From contig OZ023273.1 of assembly GCA_964007475.1 (NCBI GenBank), positions 149,278,444 to 149,342,443 on the forward strand: DNA of 64,000 nucleotides. The letters are read 5' to 3'. The notes under the pieces are model-generated. The model did not search any database. It saw only the letters and a program-made list of their open reading frames with translations, and was not told where the DNA came from. The position numbers and the translations under genes are program-made. Positions 21,480 to 33,913 of this stretch are shown here, piece after piece; within the stretch, counting starts at the first letter, position 1; each line of letters opens with the position of its first letter. The DNA comes from Hybos culiciformis (taxonomy: Eukaryota; Arthropoda; Insecta; Diptera; Hybotidae).

Positions 21480-24400
21480 CTGTAAATAAAATTAAATTTT
21501 ATTGTAGGTATAAATAATTTTTAATATGTGAAATGTTAGCAAAAGAGTTGTTAAACGACAAAGCTACAATTCCAACAAAAAATTGTCTAAAAGCATTAAG
21601 TACGATAAGAATTTTTTTTTTATTTCTCACAATATTTATTTTAGAATCTAATCCTATATTTCAAAAACTGAGAATCTTTATTTACTATCAACATTTAAAA
21701 ACAAATACACAATCATTTACCTCTTAAAACGTGAACAGTAATACTAGCAGGCCGTGCATTTGATGGAGCACACGTATAATTCCCAGCATGATGGAAATTC
21801 ACTTCACGTATTGTTAAAATACTTTTAGAAGGTTTTGTTAAATAATGTGACTGTAGTGGTACTAAATTCGTAGTATTTGTATCTAACGTACTGCCGTCAT
21901 TGCTACTACTCGTTGTACTTAATGTATCAACATTTGTTGAAGTTACATAAAATCCATCATCATAATTAACCATTTTATTATCTTGATACCTATTTTTTTT
22001 TTATGTGAAATATTTAAAATTGTCAAAGTTATATGAGTATTTAAACACTATGATTATGAAAAATAATTATAGGTAAATAATAATAATAATAATACTCACC
22101 AAAATACAAAAGTAGGATTTTCGGTAGCACGTTTTAATTTACATTCCAATCTTAATGCGGAGCCTTCATCGATGTGTAAATCAGGAGCTCCCAAAATTTC
22201 AGCTACAGCTTCTAAAATTTTTTAAAAATTATGATAATTAAGAGTGTGTTTTTTTTTCAATCCAAAGAAGGTTATGTCAAATTGAACTAAAAAAAATTAG
22301 GCCCTTTTTCGACAAATTGGAATCTTGCACAGAAATAAACAAATCTGTATGAACAGCCCAGAAAAATTTAAAATAAAATCAATGAAGGTTTTCTTCACTT
22401 TAACTTACACGATATTAAAATATAAAAAAAAAATCAATAAAAAATTTAATTCAATTTCCGGCCATAATGTAGGTATATAAAGAGCAAGTTGTATCATTAA
22501 ATAAATAACAAAATAAAAATGAAAATTTTTTCAGCTCTTAAATAACCACATCATTAACCATTCTGGGTAACACCGTTAAAATATTAGTCATATAAAAATA
22601 TTTTAGGAATTTCTATTCTATTTTTCTGTTTTTTTTTTTTTTGTTATCAATAAAAATAAAAATTCTCTGTATTGAATTTTCCTGAAGGATTTTTCAATAT
22701 TCTGTGTGCTTTTCTATGTCCTGAGAGAAAAATGTAAAAATGTAAAAAAAAAAACAAAACAATACAATATAATAGTATTATATACAATATTCTATATATA
22801 TTTTATATTTTCCTTGCCCAAAAGTTTTTTTTAAAAATACAGAGAAAAAAAAAAAGAACCAAACCACGAAACTTTATTTTATTCTGAACTTAACAATTTT
22901 TTTTTTTTGCTTTAAATTCAAAACTTTTTTTCAGTTTATTTTTGCCAGTACATTATTTAAACATTAAAAACTTTTCCAAATAATATACTTTTTACTTCCA
23001 TTTTCATTTCTTTCATCCAGAGAATATTAAAATACAAAAAAAAAATATATAGCTAAAGTAAATATATAAAAGAAGTTAAAAAATGAAGAAGAAAAAATTT
23101 TAATTTTTCCGATCATGTACCTATACATTTTTTTTTTTAAAGTTTGTTACAATTGTCATTGCATTATTGCAAACTGCAATTGTTTCTTAAAATCAAAACC
23201 TTTGCAGTCAATTTAAACATAATTGAAGATTTCATATCGTCTGCTGAGAAATGAAACAACGTATGACATTTATACGTCATTATTTGACAATAGCACCATT
23301 CGATTCCTCGTACTCGATTTTATAAGTACAACTACTTTGCAATATTCTTAATGTTGATTAAAATGTGTTTTTTAGATGAAAATTGTACGCTACTTGATAT
23401 TTTTTCATACGTTTTTTTTAATTTTCAAATCTTTAAATTCAAATTACTCGAAACTATACTTTTCATTATACGTTGTTTCATTTCTGAGCAGGCGATATAT
23501 CAAATTTTTTAAATAATTTCATCAATGTTTAGATTAAACTAGGTATTTTTTTATATTGGAATAAATTTTAAATAAGACTTAATACTATACCAAAATTTTT
23601 TTTATCAAAACGTTATAAGAGCAAAGTTCTTTACCAAATCTTTTTACTTAACGAAGATATAAATTGAAGAATAAATTTCTTTCACAACAAACTAAAATGC
23701 TTTGCTCTATATTTTCTTAAAACGAAATATACATTTTTAATTTGATCCTATATATATAAATATATAATTAATTTGATGGTCCGAAATACTTCTAAAATAA
23801 GAGTTCCAGAATGGCTTTTAATGATGAGATTGAAGTACTTCATTTTTTTTTTGTTTTCTTTTTCAAAAACAGTTCACAATATTACTGGTTTCCTTTGAAT
23901 AATGTTTTTAAGAAATTTTGTTTTTCTTTTGATTAAAGAAAAACATATTCTTCATGCCCTTTAGAAATAAAAACAGCTTGGCTGTTCAAAGAAAAAGCTC
24001 TGAGAAAACTCTGAGGATATTTTTGAATCTCTTGAAAAATATTTAACAAAAATTTTTAATTAAATTATTTAATAAAAAAAATAAGCAAAAGTTTATTTTC
24101 TTTATTATAGACCTAAAGTTTGAGTTTTATTGCAGAGTAATTCATTTTATTCAGGATAAGAGAATAGCTAGAGTTTCAGGGAAATATATGAAAATTATAA
24201 TCTTTTAAAATATAAAATTAATAAACTCATTATAATAAATATAATTTTCGTGGAAAATTTTCAAAAATATAAATAAGGTATTGAAATACGAACTCTTAAA
24301 ATCTTACAATTTATATTCTGGATTATTATATTCAAACCAGATGCTATTAGAATATTCATTAAAACTTTTTTTACCAAAAATTTAAATAAATATAATATTT

Positions 24401-27400
24401 AAAAAAAAATATTTGGTAAAAGATATATAAATAGAAAATTAGTTTTCTATAAAATAATTTTTGGTCTTTATATTTGGAACTGAACATTATTATAATATTC
24501 TATATATAAAAACGTGCAAGTTTATGAAAAAAAAAAGAATAACAAAAAAGAGAAATTATCTAATGACCGAATAAAACCTATATAATAATCCGCAGTATAT
24601 AAGAAGAATACAAATAAAATCTAGTGAAAAATATATAAAATAATGTTTTATTGGTTTTTCTTTTGTAAAAGAAAAATCTACAAAATTATTTTATTTTATT
24701 TTATTTTTTTTTTTTTTTTGTTTTCTGCACCCTTGAACTATGTACACAAAAGCACATATATTAAAATTCTCATATGTATAAAATATATATAAATTAAATA
24801 TGTTATTCTTTCTATAACTGAAATTTATTTTTAACTTTAGATTAAAAATGCACATAATGTTTATTTAAACTAGAAAGAAAACCAGAAAATTATGGTTTTT
24901 AAGCTTAATACCCCAAAAACATGGGATAATTTTCTTGTATATTTGTTAAATCTCCTAACATGTAGGTAAATAGTAAACATAAAAATTATACAATTTTTAA
25001 GCTAAATTATTTCTGTGTACGTAGAAAAAGTTTTATTAATTATTTTAAAATAAAATATTAAGTTTTGGTAGAAAATAAAGTGCATATTATAATTTCGTAA
25101 ATGATTTAGAGCTTTTGTTGTAACAAATGTTGGATAAAAATATATATAAGTACTATTCTCAAATACCCAAAAATGAGCATTAAAAAGTTTCAAAAGAAAA
25201 ATATTTTATATTTTTGTGTAATCAAAATAATAATTTTTTTTTATGTAATAAGTATTATAATTTATTATAGTATTATGTATAGGTACACTCATGTGGGTAA
25301 GATATTTTTGTCATATTTTAATATACTTGATTTTTCATTAGTTAGTTTATACTCCAATAGTGTAATTCTTAATTTATGTAAATTTTAAAATCTTTTAGTG
25401 GAAGCTGAACTGAGAATAGACGTAAATTTTACAGCTAAAATTTTATTTTTTTTTTGAGAATTAAGATTTATGTAAGTTATTTGGACAAATCAGGATTCAG
25501 GCCTATAAAATTAAAATAATTTGAAATCTATTCTTATGTTAAGTTATAAATACTTAATGAGATAAAATTCAAAACTACAATTCTAATAACTTTTATCTGT
25601 GAAAATTAATCCTTAATATCCTTACCTACAACTTTAAGTTCAATAAATATCGATTGAGTTGGATAAATTGATAATTGGCACTCATAAAAACCTCGATCAT
25701 CATCTCTTACCGATTTGATTCTTAACGCCCAGTGTCCCATATGCCTTGTATGTTCAACTAAAAATCTTCCATCACTACTGTGTGTTGATAAACCAACGGT
25801 AAGTAATTGAAAATCTCTCCTTCGAATCCACGATACCTAAAGATAAAAATAAAATATAATTAAGATAATTATGAAATAAAAGACATTATCATCTAAATGT
25901 GAACTATTTCGGTATTTCCTATTTCGTGAGGTTATTTGTTGATATTTCCTAAAAGTTTCTAAATATTTTTATGGAATCATAAACCATTTATGATTTAATG
26001 TTTCAATCATACTATTTTTTGTATTTATTCTGCTTCACCTTACTTCTTCAAATTATTAAAATTTATTTTCTCGGATACCCTGAGTTAACTATAATTTTCC
26101 CCATGTAGAATAATATTTTATTTACCGTAGTCGAGACCACAGCCAACTTATGTAGTATATATACTTTGTACATCATTATGTATGTATTAATACGGAAATA
26201 AAATAAACTAGTATTTGGTATATACCTATATATACAACTATAGTATAGTTAAAAGCTAAAGCTATTAAGATATTTATTATGCAATATACATATATTTTCA
26301 TTATATTTAATATTAAAAATTATTATATTATGTTTGTATAGCGAAAAAATTGAAGCGTTAATTATTTAATAATTTTTTAATTCAATTTATTCATTATATA
26401 AATATTGATCCCTGTTGACAAGTATAACTCAGAGCAAAAAAAATATATATTGTGCTTATAATTAGCAATTTAAAATATTGGTAGATAAAAGACTATTGGA
26501 ATCCATTTTTATTTGATTATTACCCTGTTAAACATTAAACTTAATTATAATGTTGTTTTCAATTTGATGAATGTGGTATACACATTTACATGTATACATG
26601 CTACAGTAAGCATACTTAATCAGATTTGGAAAAATGATTTAATAAAATTTCAAATGATAGGAAAGATTCAGAATGTAGAATAGCTATGTTTCAAATGCAT
26701 TTTTTTATAGTTCAACCACTAAGGAAATTTAATTTAAAATTTGTTTCGTAATATTTTTTCAATATCTTCTCGAGAAGAGAAAATGTCAAATATCAATGTT
26801 TAATATTTACAATAAATTGAATTAAGAAAACATTCTTAGTTTTATATGTTGAAAGAAAATGGACAATTTTGTTATGTTTTATATATTCTTATGTGTTTCA
26901 GAAAGGATTTAATTATTTATTATTTAAACTTAATGAAAATTCTTAAAAAATATATATAACATTCTAGCTATATAAGTATATACTATAGATTGAAAACACC
27001 CTGTGTAACTATAATTTCAATTGGGATTTTTTTGCTTAATATAAATTCTATCATTTTATTACCATACCCAGAGATACATAATGTACAATTATATAAATAC
27101 TATTTTGTCTGTTAATATGCATATCAAATTTTTACTTATATACATACACTAATATTTAAAAGTTTATTAAAAAGAAATTTTAAAGTTTAAAAAAAAACTT
27201 ACTGTTGCCGGTGAACTTATTTTTACAGCACAAGGTAATATTGCTAATCCTCCTATTTGTGCTATTACTTTGGTATTATTTTTCGTTACAAATTGTGAAT
27301 TAGCCGATGAACTTAAATGATTTTGGATATATTTTTGTGATGACATTTTACCAAAATCTGTAATTTTAAATTTAAGAATAAAGTTTTTTTGTTTAAAAAT

Positions 27401-28454
27401 TGATTGCAACTAAAAATGAATTTATTTTTGTAAAAAAAAGTATTATCTTATTTTCAATTTTAGCTGCAGGAATTTTAAATAACAAATTTTAGATCTTTTA
27501 CATTTTACATAAATAAATTTTTACGTATACTAAAACTGAAAATATAACGAAATATTTACATTAGAAACTAAAATAATTAATAACTGGTACCGACAAATCC
27601 TGTTCCCAATGTTATATCCAATGGAAATTATGAACAAAAATAAAAAACAATAATGAAATCTCTAATATCAAAAAAATAATTGCTCAAACAATATTGTTTT
27701 AAAATCAAAAAAAAAAAAAAAAATTAAATTAAATTTTAAAATGATGGTCACAAAAAATAACCAACACAGTAAATTTTCCGCTATATTGCTAATCTAAATT
27801 AAAATTCTAAAATAAAATTTAACAACAATAAATAAATAATGGCGTAATTTTGTTGCAAAATATAATTTTATTATTTTATTATAGCAATTTGAAAATCTGT
27901 ATCTGTTTTGTTTTTTGGTAAAAAAAAAAAACTTCAGCATTTTTGCCAGTTTGTTTCCGAAACCAAAACAAAGACCCCAAAGAAAAATAATGTTTACATT
28001 ATTTTTTTTTAACATAACTAATATTTAAAAAAAAAAAATTTCTGGAAACTTTTGTTTTTTAAGGAACGTGATTTTAACTTTTAATTTAAAATTAGTAAAA
28101 AAATCATTAAAATTAAATTAAGCTTAACACAAATTACCTTTTATGATAATAAAATAGACAAAAAAAACAAAAACAAAAAGAAACATATGGGATTATTACC
28201 AAACCTAGGCGAAGTATAATAAAGTAAAAAAAATTACATATTAAATTATATAAATAACTTAAAAGCCTTTATTTAACATTCTATTAAAAATACAAAATAA
28301 AAGATTAAAAATAATAAAAAATAAAAGAAAATCATGAAAACAAATTTTTTTAAATAGATTTCCACATACCTGAATATGTTTCTCCACAAAAATAAATTAC
28401 TATAATTAAAATCGTTATTAAATTGTTCCTTATCCTTAAAACAACTGAATCCAT
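21217..28454 (-). CDS. dpr/zig-8-like two-immunoglobulin-domain neuronal surface protein
   Basis: Six coding exons on the minus strand: 28454-28370, 27357-27203, 25836-25626, 22211-22100, 21989-21721 and 21479-21217. All junctions are GT-AG and frames join without error, giving 364 residues. Signal peptide ~1-24; first Ig domain with Cys71, Trp83 (VSWIRRRDFQLLTVG) and Cys133 (GFYECQ); second Ig domain with Cys174 (RLECKL), Trp188 and Cys261 (NYTCAPSNA); then GEKPAAMQHANRS, a conserved-type ending of this family, and a hydrophobic segment 312-335. In flies, dpr-family proteins sit on neuron surfaces and bind DIP partners in synaptic wiring. Family membership is clear; the exact dpr orthologue is not assigned. 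Glycosylation sequons lie at Asn55, Asn226 and Asn258. Oddities are a Ser/Thr-rich insertion (~204-232) in Ig2 and ~29 residues after the membrane segment. An upstream splice acceptor at 28607-28608 implies a 5' non-coding exon elsewhere. Confidence 0.92.
21721..21989 (-). CDS. Ig gene coding exon 5 (rest of Ig2)
   Basis: It encodes YQDNKMVNYDDG, then a Ser/Thr/Asn/Asp-rich insertion, then SILTIREVNFHHAGNYTCAP and the closing strand. The acceptor follows a nine-base T run; ends in phase 1. Confidence 0.9.
22076..22094. repeat. AAT trinucleotide microsatellite next to a splice donor
   Basis: About six AAT units (ATT on the transcript strand) begin five bases after the GT of the exon 4 donor inside a 110-base intron. 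They are likely polymorphic and could alter donor spacing to the acceptor. Confidence 0.8.
22100..22211 (-). CDS. Ig gene coding exon 4 (start of Ig2)
   Basis: It encodes AVAEILGAPDLHIDEGSALR then LECKLKRATENPTFVF, giving the first Cys of Ig2. The codon for the core Trp188 is split across the donor GTGAGT. An ATT repeat starts a few bases inside the intron. Confidence 0.9.
22212..25625 (-). other. Intron 3 of the Ig gene
   Basis: 3.4 kb between the two Ig-domain exon groups. Apart from one MITE (23237-23495) it holds only A+T-rich sequence with long T and A runs. No extra exon was recognised, so no alternative Ig half is supported. Confidence 0.8.
23237..23495. mobile_element. MITE in intron 3, 259 bp, 28-bp inverted repeats
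   Basis: The left arm starts TCGTCTGCTGAGAAATGAAA and the right arm, reversed, TCGCCTGCTCAGAAATGAAA, continuing CAACGTAT in both: 26 of 28 bases match. TA flanks both ends (23235-23236 and 23496-23497), suggesting a Tc1/mariner-type target duplication. No open frame lies inside. It differs in terminal sequence from the other MITEs in the window. Confidence 0.78.
25626..25836 (-). CDS. Ig gene coding exon 3 (core of Ig1)
   Basis: It encodes VSWIRRRDFQLLTVGLSTHS through RGFYECQ to IFIELKVV: the invariant Trp, the D-G-Y-C motif (Phe at the Gly+1 place) and the G strand. This exon gives the strongest dpr/zig-8 family signal. Donor GTAAGG, phase 1. Confidence 0.92.
25837..27202 (-). other. Intron 2 of the Ig gene
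   Basis: 1.4 kb, no additional coding or repeat feature beyond A+T-rich sequence. It splits Ig1 between its B and C strands in phase 0. Confidence 0.8.
27203..27357 (-). CDS. Ig gene coding exon 2 (linker and start of Ig1)
   Basis: Acceptor AAAATTACAG, donor GTAAGT. It encodes a polar linker, then NNTKVIAQIGGLAILPCAV, the B-strand of Ig1 with its first Cys. Ends in phase 0. Confidence 0.88.
27358..28369 (-). other. Intron 1 of the Ig gene
   Basis: 1.0 kb of A+T-rich sequence. A 73-codon frame at 27794-28015 is a chance frame with homopolymer tracts. Confidence 0.78.
28370..28454 (-). CDS. Ig gene coding exon 1 (signal peptide)
   Basis: Begins at the ATG at 28454 and encodes MDSVVLRIRNN followed by a hydrophobic run (LITILIIVIYF), ending in TCA G before GTATGT. 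Phase 1; the split codon with the next exon gives Asp29. A 5-prime secretion signal on its own exon is usual for dpr genes. No competing upstream in-frame ATG was seen in this exon. Confidence 0.85.
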
Positions 28455-28606
28455 TTTATTTTAAAGCTCCTTTTTTTGTGGAAAAAAAGGATTCGTTTTT
28501 AATTGAAATTCCTTTTTCTTAATTTGAGCAATTAAGGTTCTTCTTCTTTTCAAAAATATCTCAAAATCATTTTTCCGGATTTATGTGATTTTGTTGTAAG
28601 TTTCAC
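28455..28606 (-). other. 5' UTR part of the first coding exon
   Basis: On the minus strand TTTTATTTTCAG is followed by GTGAAACTTAC at 28606, about 150 bases before the ATG. This is a good acceptor with a pyrimidine tract and suggests the leader is spliced from a distant non-coding exon, as is common in dpr genes. It could instead be simple genomic sequence if transcription starts locally. Confidence 0.45.
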
Positions 28607-30690
28607 CTGAAAATAAAAGGAAAAATAAAGATTTACAAATACAAATAAAATAAAGTTAATATACACTTTTCACTATAAATTTTCTGTAAATGACTGTACA
28701 TACTTCTGGGAGTAGGAAAAAACATAAGATACATTATGCTTATGTATACCATGTATACCTATAAATACATAAATTTGATATTAAATAGGAAAATATTTTA
28801 AATTTTTCAATTTTACTTAATTTCGTATTTTTGAAATCATGATTTGATTTCATATCGATAGACTACACATTTTGAAAACGAAATAAATCAACAAAGCCCG
28901 TTCCCAAACTGAGACTATTTTATAAACTTAAAAATTATTTTAATTTCTAGAATTTCTAGTTTTGGAACGATACGATTTTAAAGCTGTTATTTTACAATTA
29001 TTTTACAAATTAGGATTTTTTGACATAAAAATCGTTCCGAAATGATATTTTATTTTTTAAAAATCTCCAAAGGGAAATTTTAAATTTCCCATAACAATCT
29101 CAGTTTATAGGTATACTTTTAAGTGCACCTCATTTAAAAAAAAAAAAAAAAAATTTAAGCAGACGTTGCAGATGATACAGATTAAATGTCAAGCCTATTT
29201 CAATTTCTGAAAAAAAAAGGAATTTTCTTTAGCAGAAAAGGTGGGCTCTTAGTTTGATGTATAAGATTTTATTCACCCCCAAAACTCCTTTCTCTGTTTA
29301 GTCATGAATCAAGAAACGATTATTTTGAATAATATTTTATCTTAACTATTATATAAATAATATCTAACTATTTTTTATTTTCAAGATTTACTGAGATTTA
29401 CATTCACTCTATCTAATGAATAAAGTTCGTGCCATAATTTTGCGGCAAAAATCGTACGATAATGAATAAAAGCAACGAAAGTTTAACAACAAAATAAGTT
29501 TAACAAAAAAAAAAAAAAGTATACGTAATTTAAGCTCATTGAATTCATGAATTGAAAATTTTTTAAAGAAATAAAATTTTAAATTAAGTTCATTTGTGTA
29601 CAATTTTATATGCTGATTGAAATGTTTTGCACTTAAGAAACTTTTAAAAGTTGAATCTAACATTTAATTTTACAGTAAATTGATCTGGAAGAAAAAGATT
29701 TCAGTATAACTCTTTTGTTAGATTTATTGTAACGTAAGGATTGAAACACTCCATTAATTTGTTTTTAAAATATATTGTCAGAAATATTGTCAAAAAAATA
29801 GTTATTTTTTAAATTTTTCAATAGAATTCAACAATAATTTAGTACATATTTATACTTTTGCAATTCAAATTATTAATAAAAAATAGAAATTTCATCCTGC
29901 ACACATAGTTTTCAGGTGAATTTCATTCAAAATATATATCTTCTTTGGACTTACAAGTTACAACAGTAGCTATTTTTATCCTTTTTTTTTTAGAAAAATA
30001 TACATATTTATACCTATATAGAATTTGATATAAAAAATACATTATTTTTATCTGGTAAGCTTATAAAGATCTATATAACATCAACTAACAAATGAAAGAA
30101 AAGAATTTCTTCAAATCCCAAAATCACACATCACTGAAACTTTAGAATGAAGAAATATATTCTTCTTTTATATACGAATGAAATCTTTTTATCAATTTCA
30201 TTACGGCCGGAAAATCAATGTTTTTTTCAATTTAAATCTATATCAATAAAATTTCTCTAAAGAAAGTAAAAATAGATTAGATTTGATAGAAATGAAATTT
30301 TTAAATTCCATTTTTCTGCATAAAAAAACAGAAATTACCTAATTGAAAAAAAAAAATAGAAAATAAAAATGAAATCACAAAAATGTCTGGGCATAAAAAA
30401 TGAATGAAGAAAACATTTTGTAACACAAAAAAATTGAGGTTTAATGATTTTTAAACTTTCCAAAGAATGAATTGATTTATGTAGAAAAAATAAAATGATT
30501 TGTTAGTATGAATAAACAAAAAATAAAATATTATTTGGAAGATTCATGAAACGAAAGAAACAATCCTTAAATTCCAAAAATTTAAGCTATATAAAGTAAA
30601 GCCTGTGTAAGTGTATTCTAACTTAATTGTAAAGTCCAATGAAATGAATAGTTCAAAGTTTTAGTTAGCCTAGGCTAAAAGTACTATAAG
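28607..30690. other. Putative 5' intron/upstream DNA of the Ig gene
   Basis: No coding sequence supported. Contains a near-perfect GGGAAATTT/AAATTTCCC palindrome at about 29072-29090 and homopolymer tracts. Confidence 0.5.
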
Positions 30691-31253
30691 GTATGTTTGA
30701 AACTCGAGATAATCTCGGAATCATCTCGCGCTCAAAACGGGACGATCTCTAAAAATTATAGTATTGTTGATAAAGATGATGAACAAAACTTAAACAAGAC
30801 TTTCTAAAAGTTGTTAAAAAAATAAACCAAAGCCTTACTGAATTGAATTACTTTTTCATTAAGTGCAACTGATTAATGCTTTTTTTACAATTTTTTATTA
30901 TTATTTTAATAGATTCGAATAAAAGCACAAGAAGAAAGAATCTTACAAAAAAAGAAAATATTGCATTTTAATATTGGTGGGTGTACTATTCAATTGTTTA
31001 ATTTATCAAATTGACTATTAATAATCATTTGTTGTTGTTTAAATTCATTATTATAAATCTTAATAATTTGTTTATTTTGGAAAACTTTCATTCATTTTTT
31101 TATTACAAATCGTTAAAAAAAAAATGCTTTCTTTTGTTTTCGTGAAAATCCCGCCCACGATACCAGACGAGAACAATACGATGTCGTTCTTTAGTATTTC
31201 TCGCCTAAACCGAGCCCGGGCGAGATACTAATCACAAATTCGTCTCAAACGCC
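30691..31253. mobile_element. Decayed GC-richer element with imperfect inverted ends
   Basis: The left end reads GTATGTTTGAAACTCGA and the right end, reversed, GGCGTTTGAGACGAA, sharing GTTTGA(A/G)AC. Both ends are rich in CTCG/CGAG words unlike the surrounding DNA. The right half contains a 12-bp hairpin with a two-base bulge at 31192-31230 (TAGTAT/ATACTA plus CTCGCC/GGCGAG) and a GCCCGGGC palindrome. Interpretation as an old DNA transposon is an inference; no frame survives. Confidence 0.4.
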
Positions 31254-33873
31254 TGAAATACTAGATGTGGGATCCGTCACAAAAAACTCAAGCTCAAGAA
31301 TATCATTTTACTTAAAAAATCCACATTTTTGAAAAACAAATTTTTGAAAATTTTTCTCACATTAGGTTAAAGTTAGATTTATTTATTCAAACACTTCTAA
31401 AATTCTATTGTAGAAGTTTTTGGCATACTTTTTTCTCAAGAGTCCTAAAAACTAATGAAAATGCATATGTATCTATGTAATTTTATTTAGATAGCTATTT
31501 TGGATTATTTATTCGCAAAAAATTTTAATGAAACGTGAATTGACAACCATGAGCATTTGAAAAATTATTTTTGAATTTATGTTTTTTTTTTGTCAAGGGT
31601 ATAACATAAAAAAATTGACTAAGCACATAAAAAAAAAAAATTACCTAAATAAACCTTATTTCAACAGGGAAAACAAGTAACTACTTATATCTTAGGTTTT
31701 TCTAACAGTATGTATATGTAGGATAACTATGTTACATAAGTAAATAGACAAATAGAAATGTACATATTATATATACTTAGTTTCGAAAAATTCAATATTG
31801 TTTTTATTTTATTTTCTTATTACATATTTGTCCTTTTTCATTTTTATTAAAGGTATAAATTACCAAACAAATAGGATAAGACATGCACGAAAAATAAAAT
31901 AAAATCATATTTCATAAATTTTAACATAAAATGTTGTTGGGTTTGATTCAAAATATTTTGTTAAAATTATTACCGGAAAATTATTTTTACTTTAAATTTT
32001 GTACCTATAGCAAAATATACATATTTATATACGAAAATTTAAGGTTGTTTTCTGTAACTTTATCTTGAACGAAAGGGAAGTGATAGGTAAAAATCTTATT
32101 GTATAAAAATCTATAATTAAAGTTTTATTCTATGGTATAACAATAATTCTTAAATAATACATCAGTATAAATATGATTCCTATCCTTTTCCGTTTATACT
32201 TAAAATTAAATCTCTTTATTTGAACTTCGTGACAAAGTGTCAGACCAAATTATTTACATTTAAAAAAATATTTTCTATTCTATTAGAAAATAAAATTACG
32301 ATGACAATTACATGGCATATTTGATGATACTTGAAATATTTAGTAATTTTGTGGTTCCATTCTCAACCTAAGAAATATTCCAAAATTAAAAATAAAAAGT
32401 CATTTGATTTTTATGTACACAATTTTTTTTTTATTTCTAATACTTATCTTTTTCTTCATTAAAATTCTTTGAAGCATTTTTACCCAAAAACATAACACCC
32501 TATTCACATTTTATATATATAAGTATATGTCTTATGTATGTCTTAATAGGAATGTTTAGAAATATATTGAAGGAAATATTGTTTTGAATCGTAAATCTCA
32601 TAAGCCGTCATTAAAAACAAATAAATGATTTAGTATAGGAACCATTAAAATTATTTTAAAATATTTAGATAGTTTTGTTAAAGGGGAAATTATATTCCCT
32701 ACGCGTAAATGCTAATTGAACATAAATATTGAACCCTAATAATTTTGAATCAATATTAATATAGTTGTTAAAAGTTAAAAGGAAAACATTTAAGAAATTA
32801 CTTAAAGGTATCACAGTGTTCGAACAAATTAAGATATTCACTAAAATCTCTTTTTAGAAAGTGAAAAAGCAATATTTTCAAAAAATGGAATACATTGGAG
32901 AACGGTAATTGATTTCAAGCCAATTAATGGCAGATAATTAGTCAAAAAAATTTGATATTGAAATAAGAACAAGCAAATTTAAATTTTAAGTTCTTATTCT
33001 GGGGCTTAAATGGGACCCCAAATTGTGCAAAAATGATTGTGAGTAATCTTATATTTATTAACTTTACAAAATAAAACGGTCTAAAAATAATAATAAATTT
33101 CTGTCAAAGGAAGAAAATATCGAAATTGGTTCAATTTTTAAAAATTTCGATTAAAATACTGTGGTAGAACATATTTTAGATATTTAGCAATAATTTATTA
33201 ATAAGACGTATATTTTGAATCATGCTAAAAAAATCGAATTCCAATACTTCTACTTGTAAATTTATAATTAAATCAGAAATATGTAAATAATAATAATGAT
33301 ATCAACATTAAATTTCCTATAATGGAATAAAGATATGAGCAAGAACAGTGTTATAAACAAATTAACATGTGTAGCATAAGGCACTTAATATGACAATCCC
33401 TATTACAAATTTTGATATTTTATGACTTGAGAGTAAATCTCTAAGTCAAAACATAGAATGTGTAAATTGAAAAAGATTTTGATTCAATAAAAGATTTCTT
33501 ATAATGATAATAGTTGCGTCCAGAACAAAATAATAAATTGAATTCATTAAATTTTTTCCTATTAGCTTAAATTTTCACATTCCCAACAAAAAAATCTGCT
33601 TTTTAATTCAACTTTAAATTGAAGAATTATTTTCATGTGACGCTGGACGAGACAGAAAAGACTTCCGATTCGTATTTTCTGAAGAGTCGATTTATAATTT
33701 AATTTTTTACTATATATTTCAAGCAAATATTCTGTAAACTAAAACTCCATAAAAAACAGCTCGGAAGCTGAATTAAATAATTATTTTAATTTTAACAGCT
33801 TTGTAGAGAAAATAGTCAATCAAACAAAGTGTTAAATTACATGTTCATGTTAAAGAATTTGTTATTTAACGTC

Positions 33874-33913
33874 CTTCTAAAAATTTGCATTCACTTCTAA
33901 AAATTTGCATTCA
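33874..33913. repeat. Perfect 20-bp tandem duplication
   Basis: CTTCTAAAAATTTGCATTCA occurs twice in direct succession (33874-33893 and 33894-33913) with no mismatch, indicating a recent slippage or duplication event. Confidence 0.9.

Noticed and set aside
27794..28015. Open frame inside intron 1 of the Ig gene as an alternative exon
   Set aside because: Homopolymer-derived composition and no Ig-like motif.
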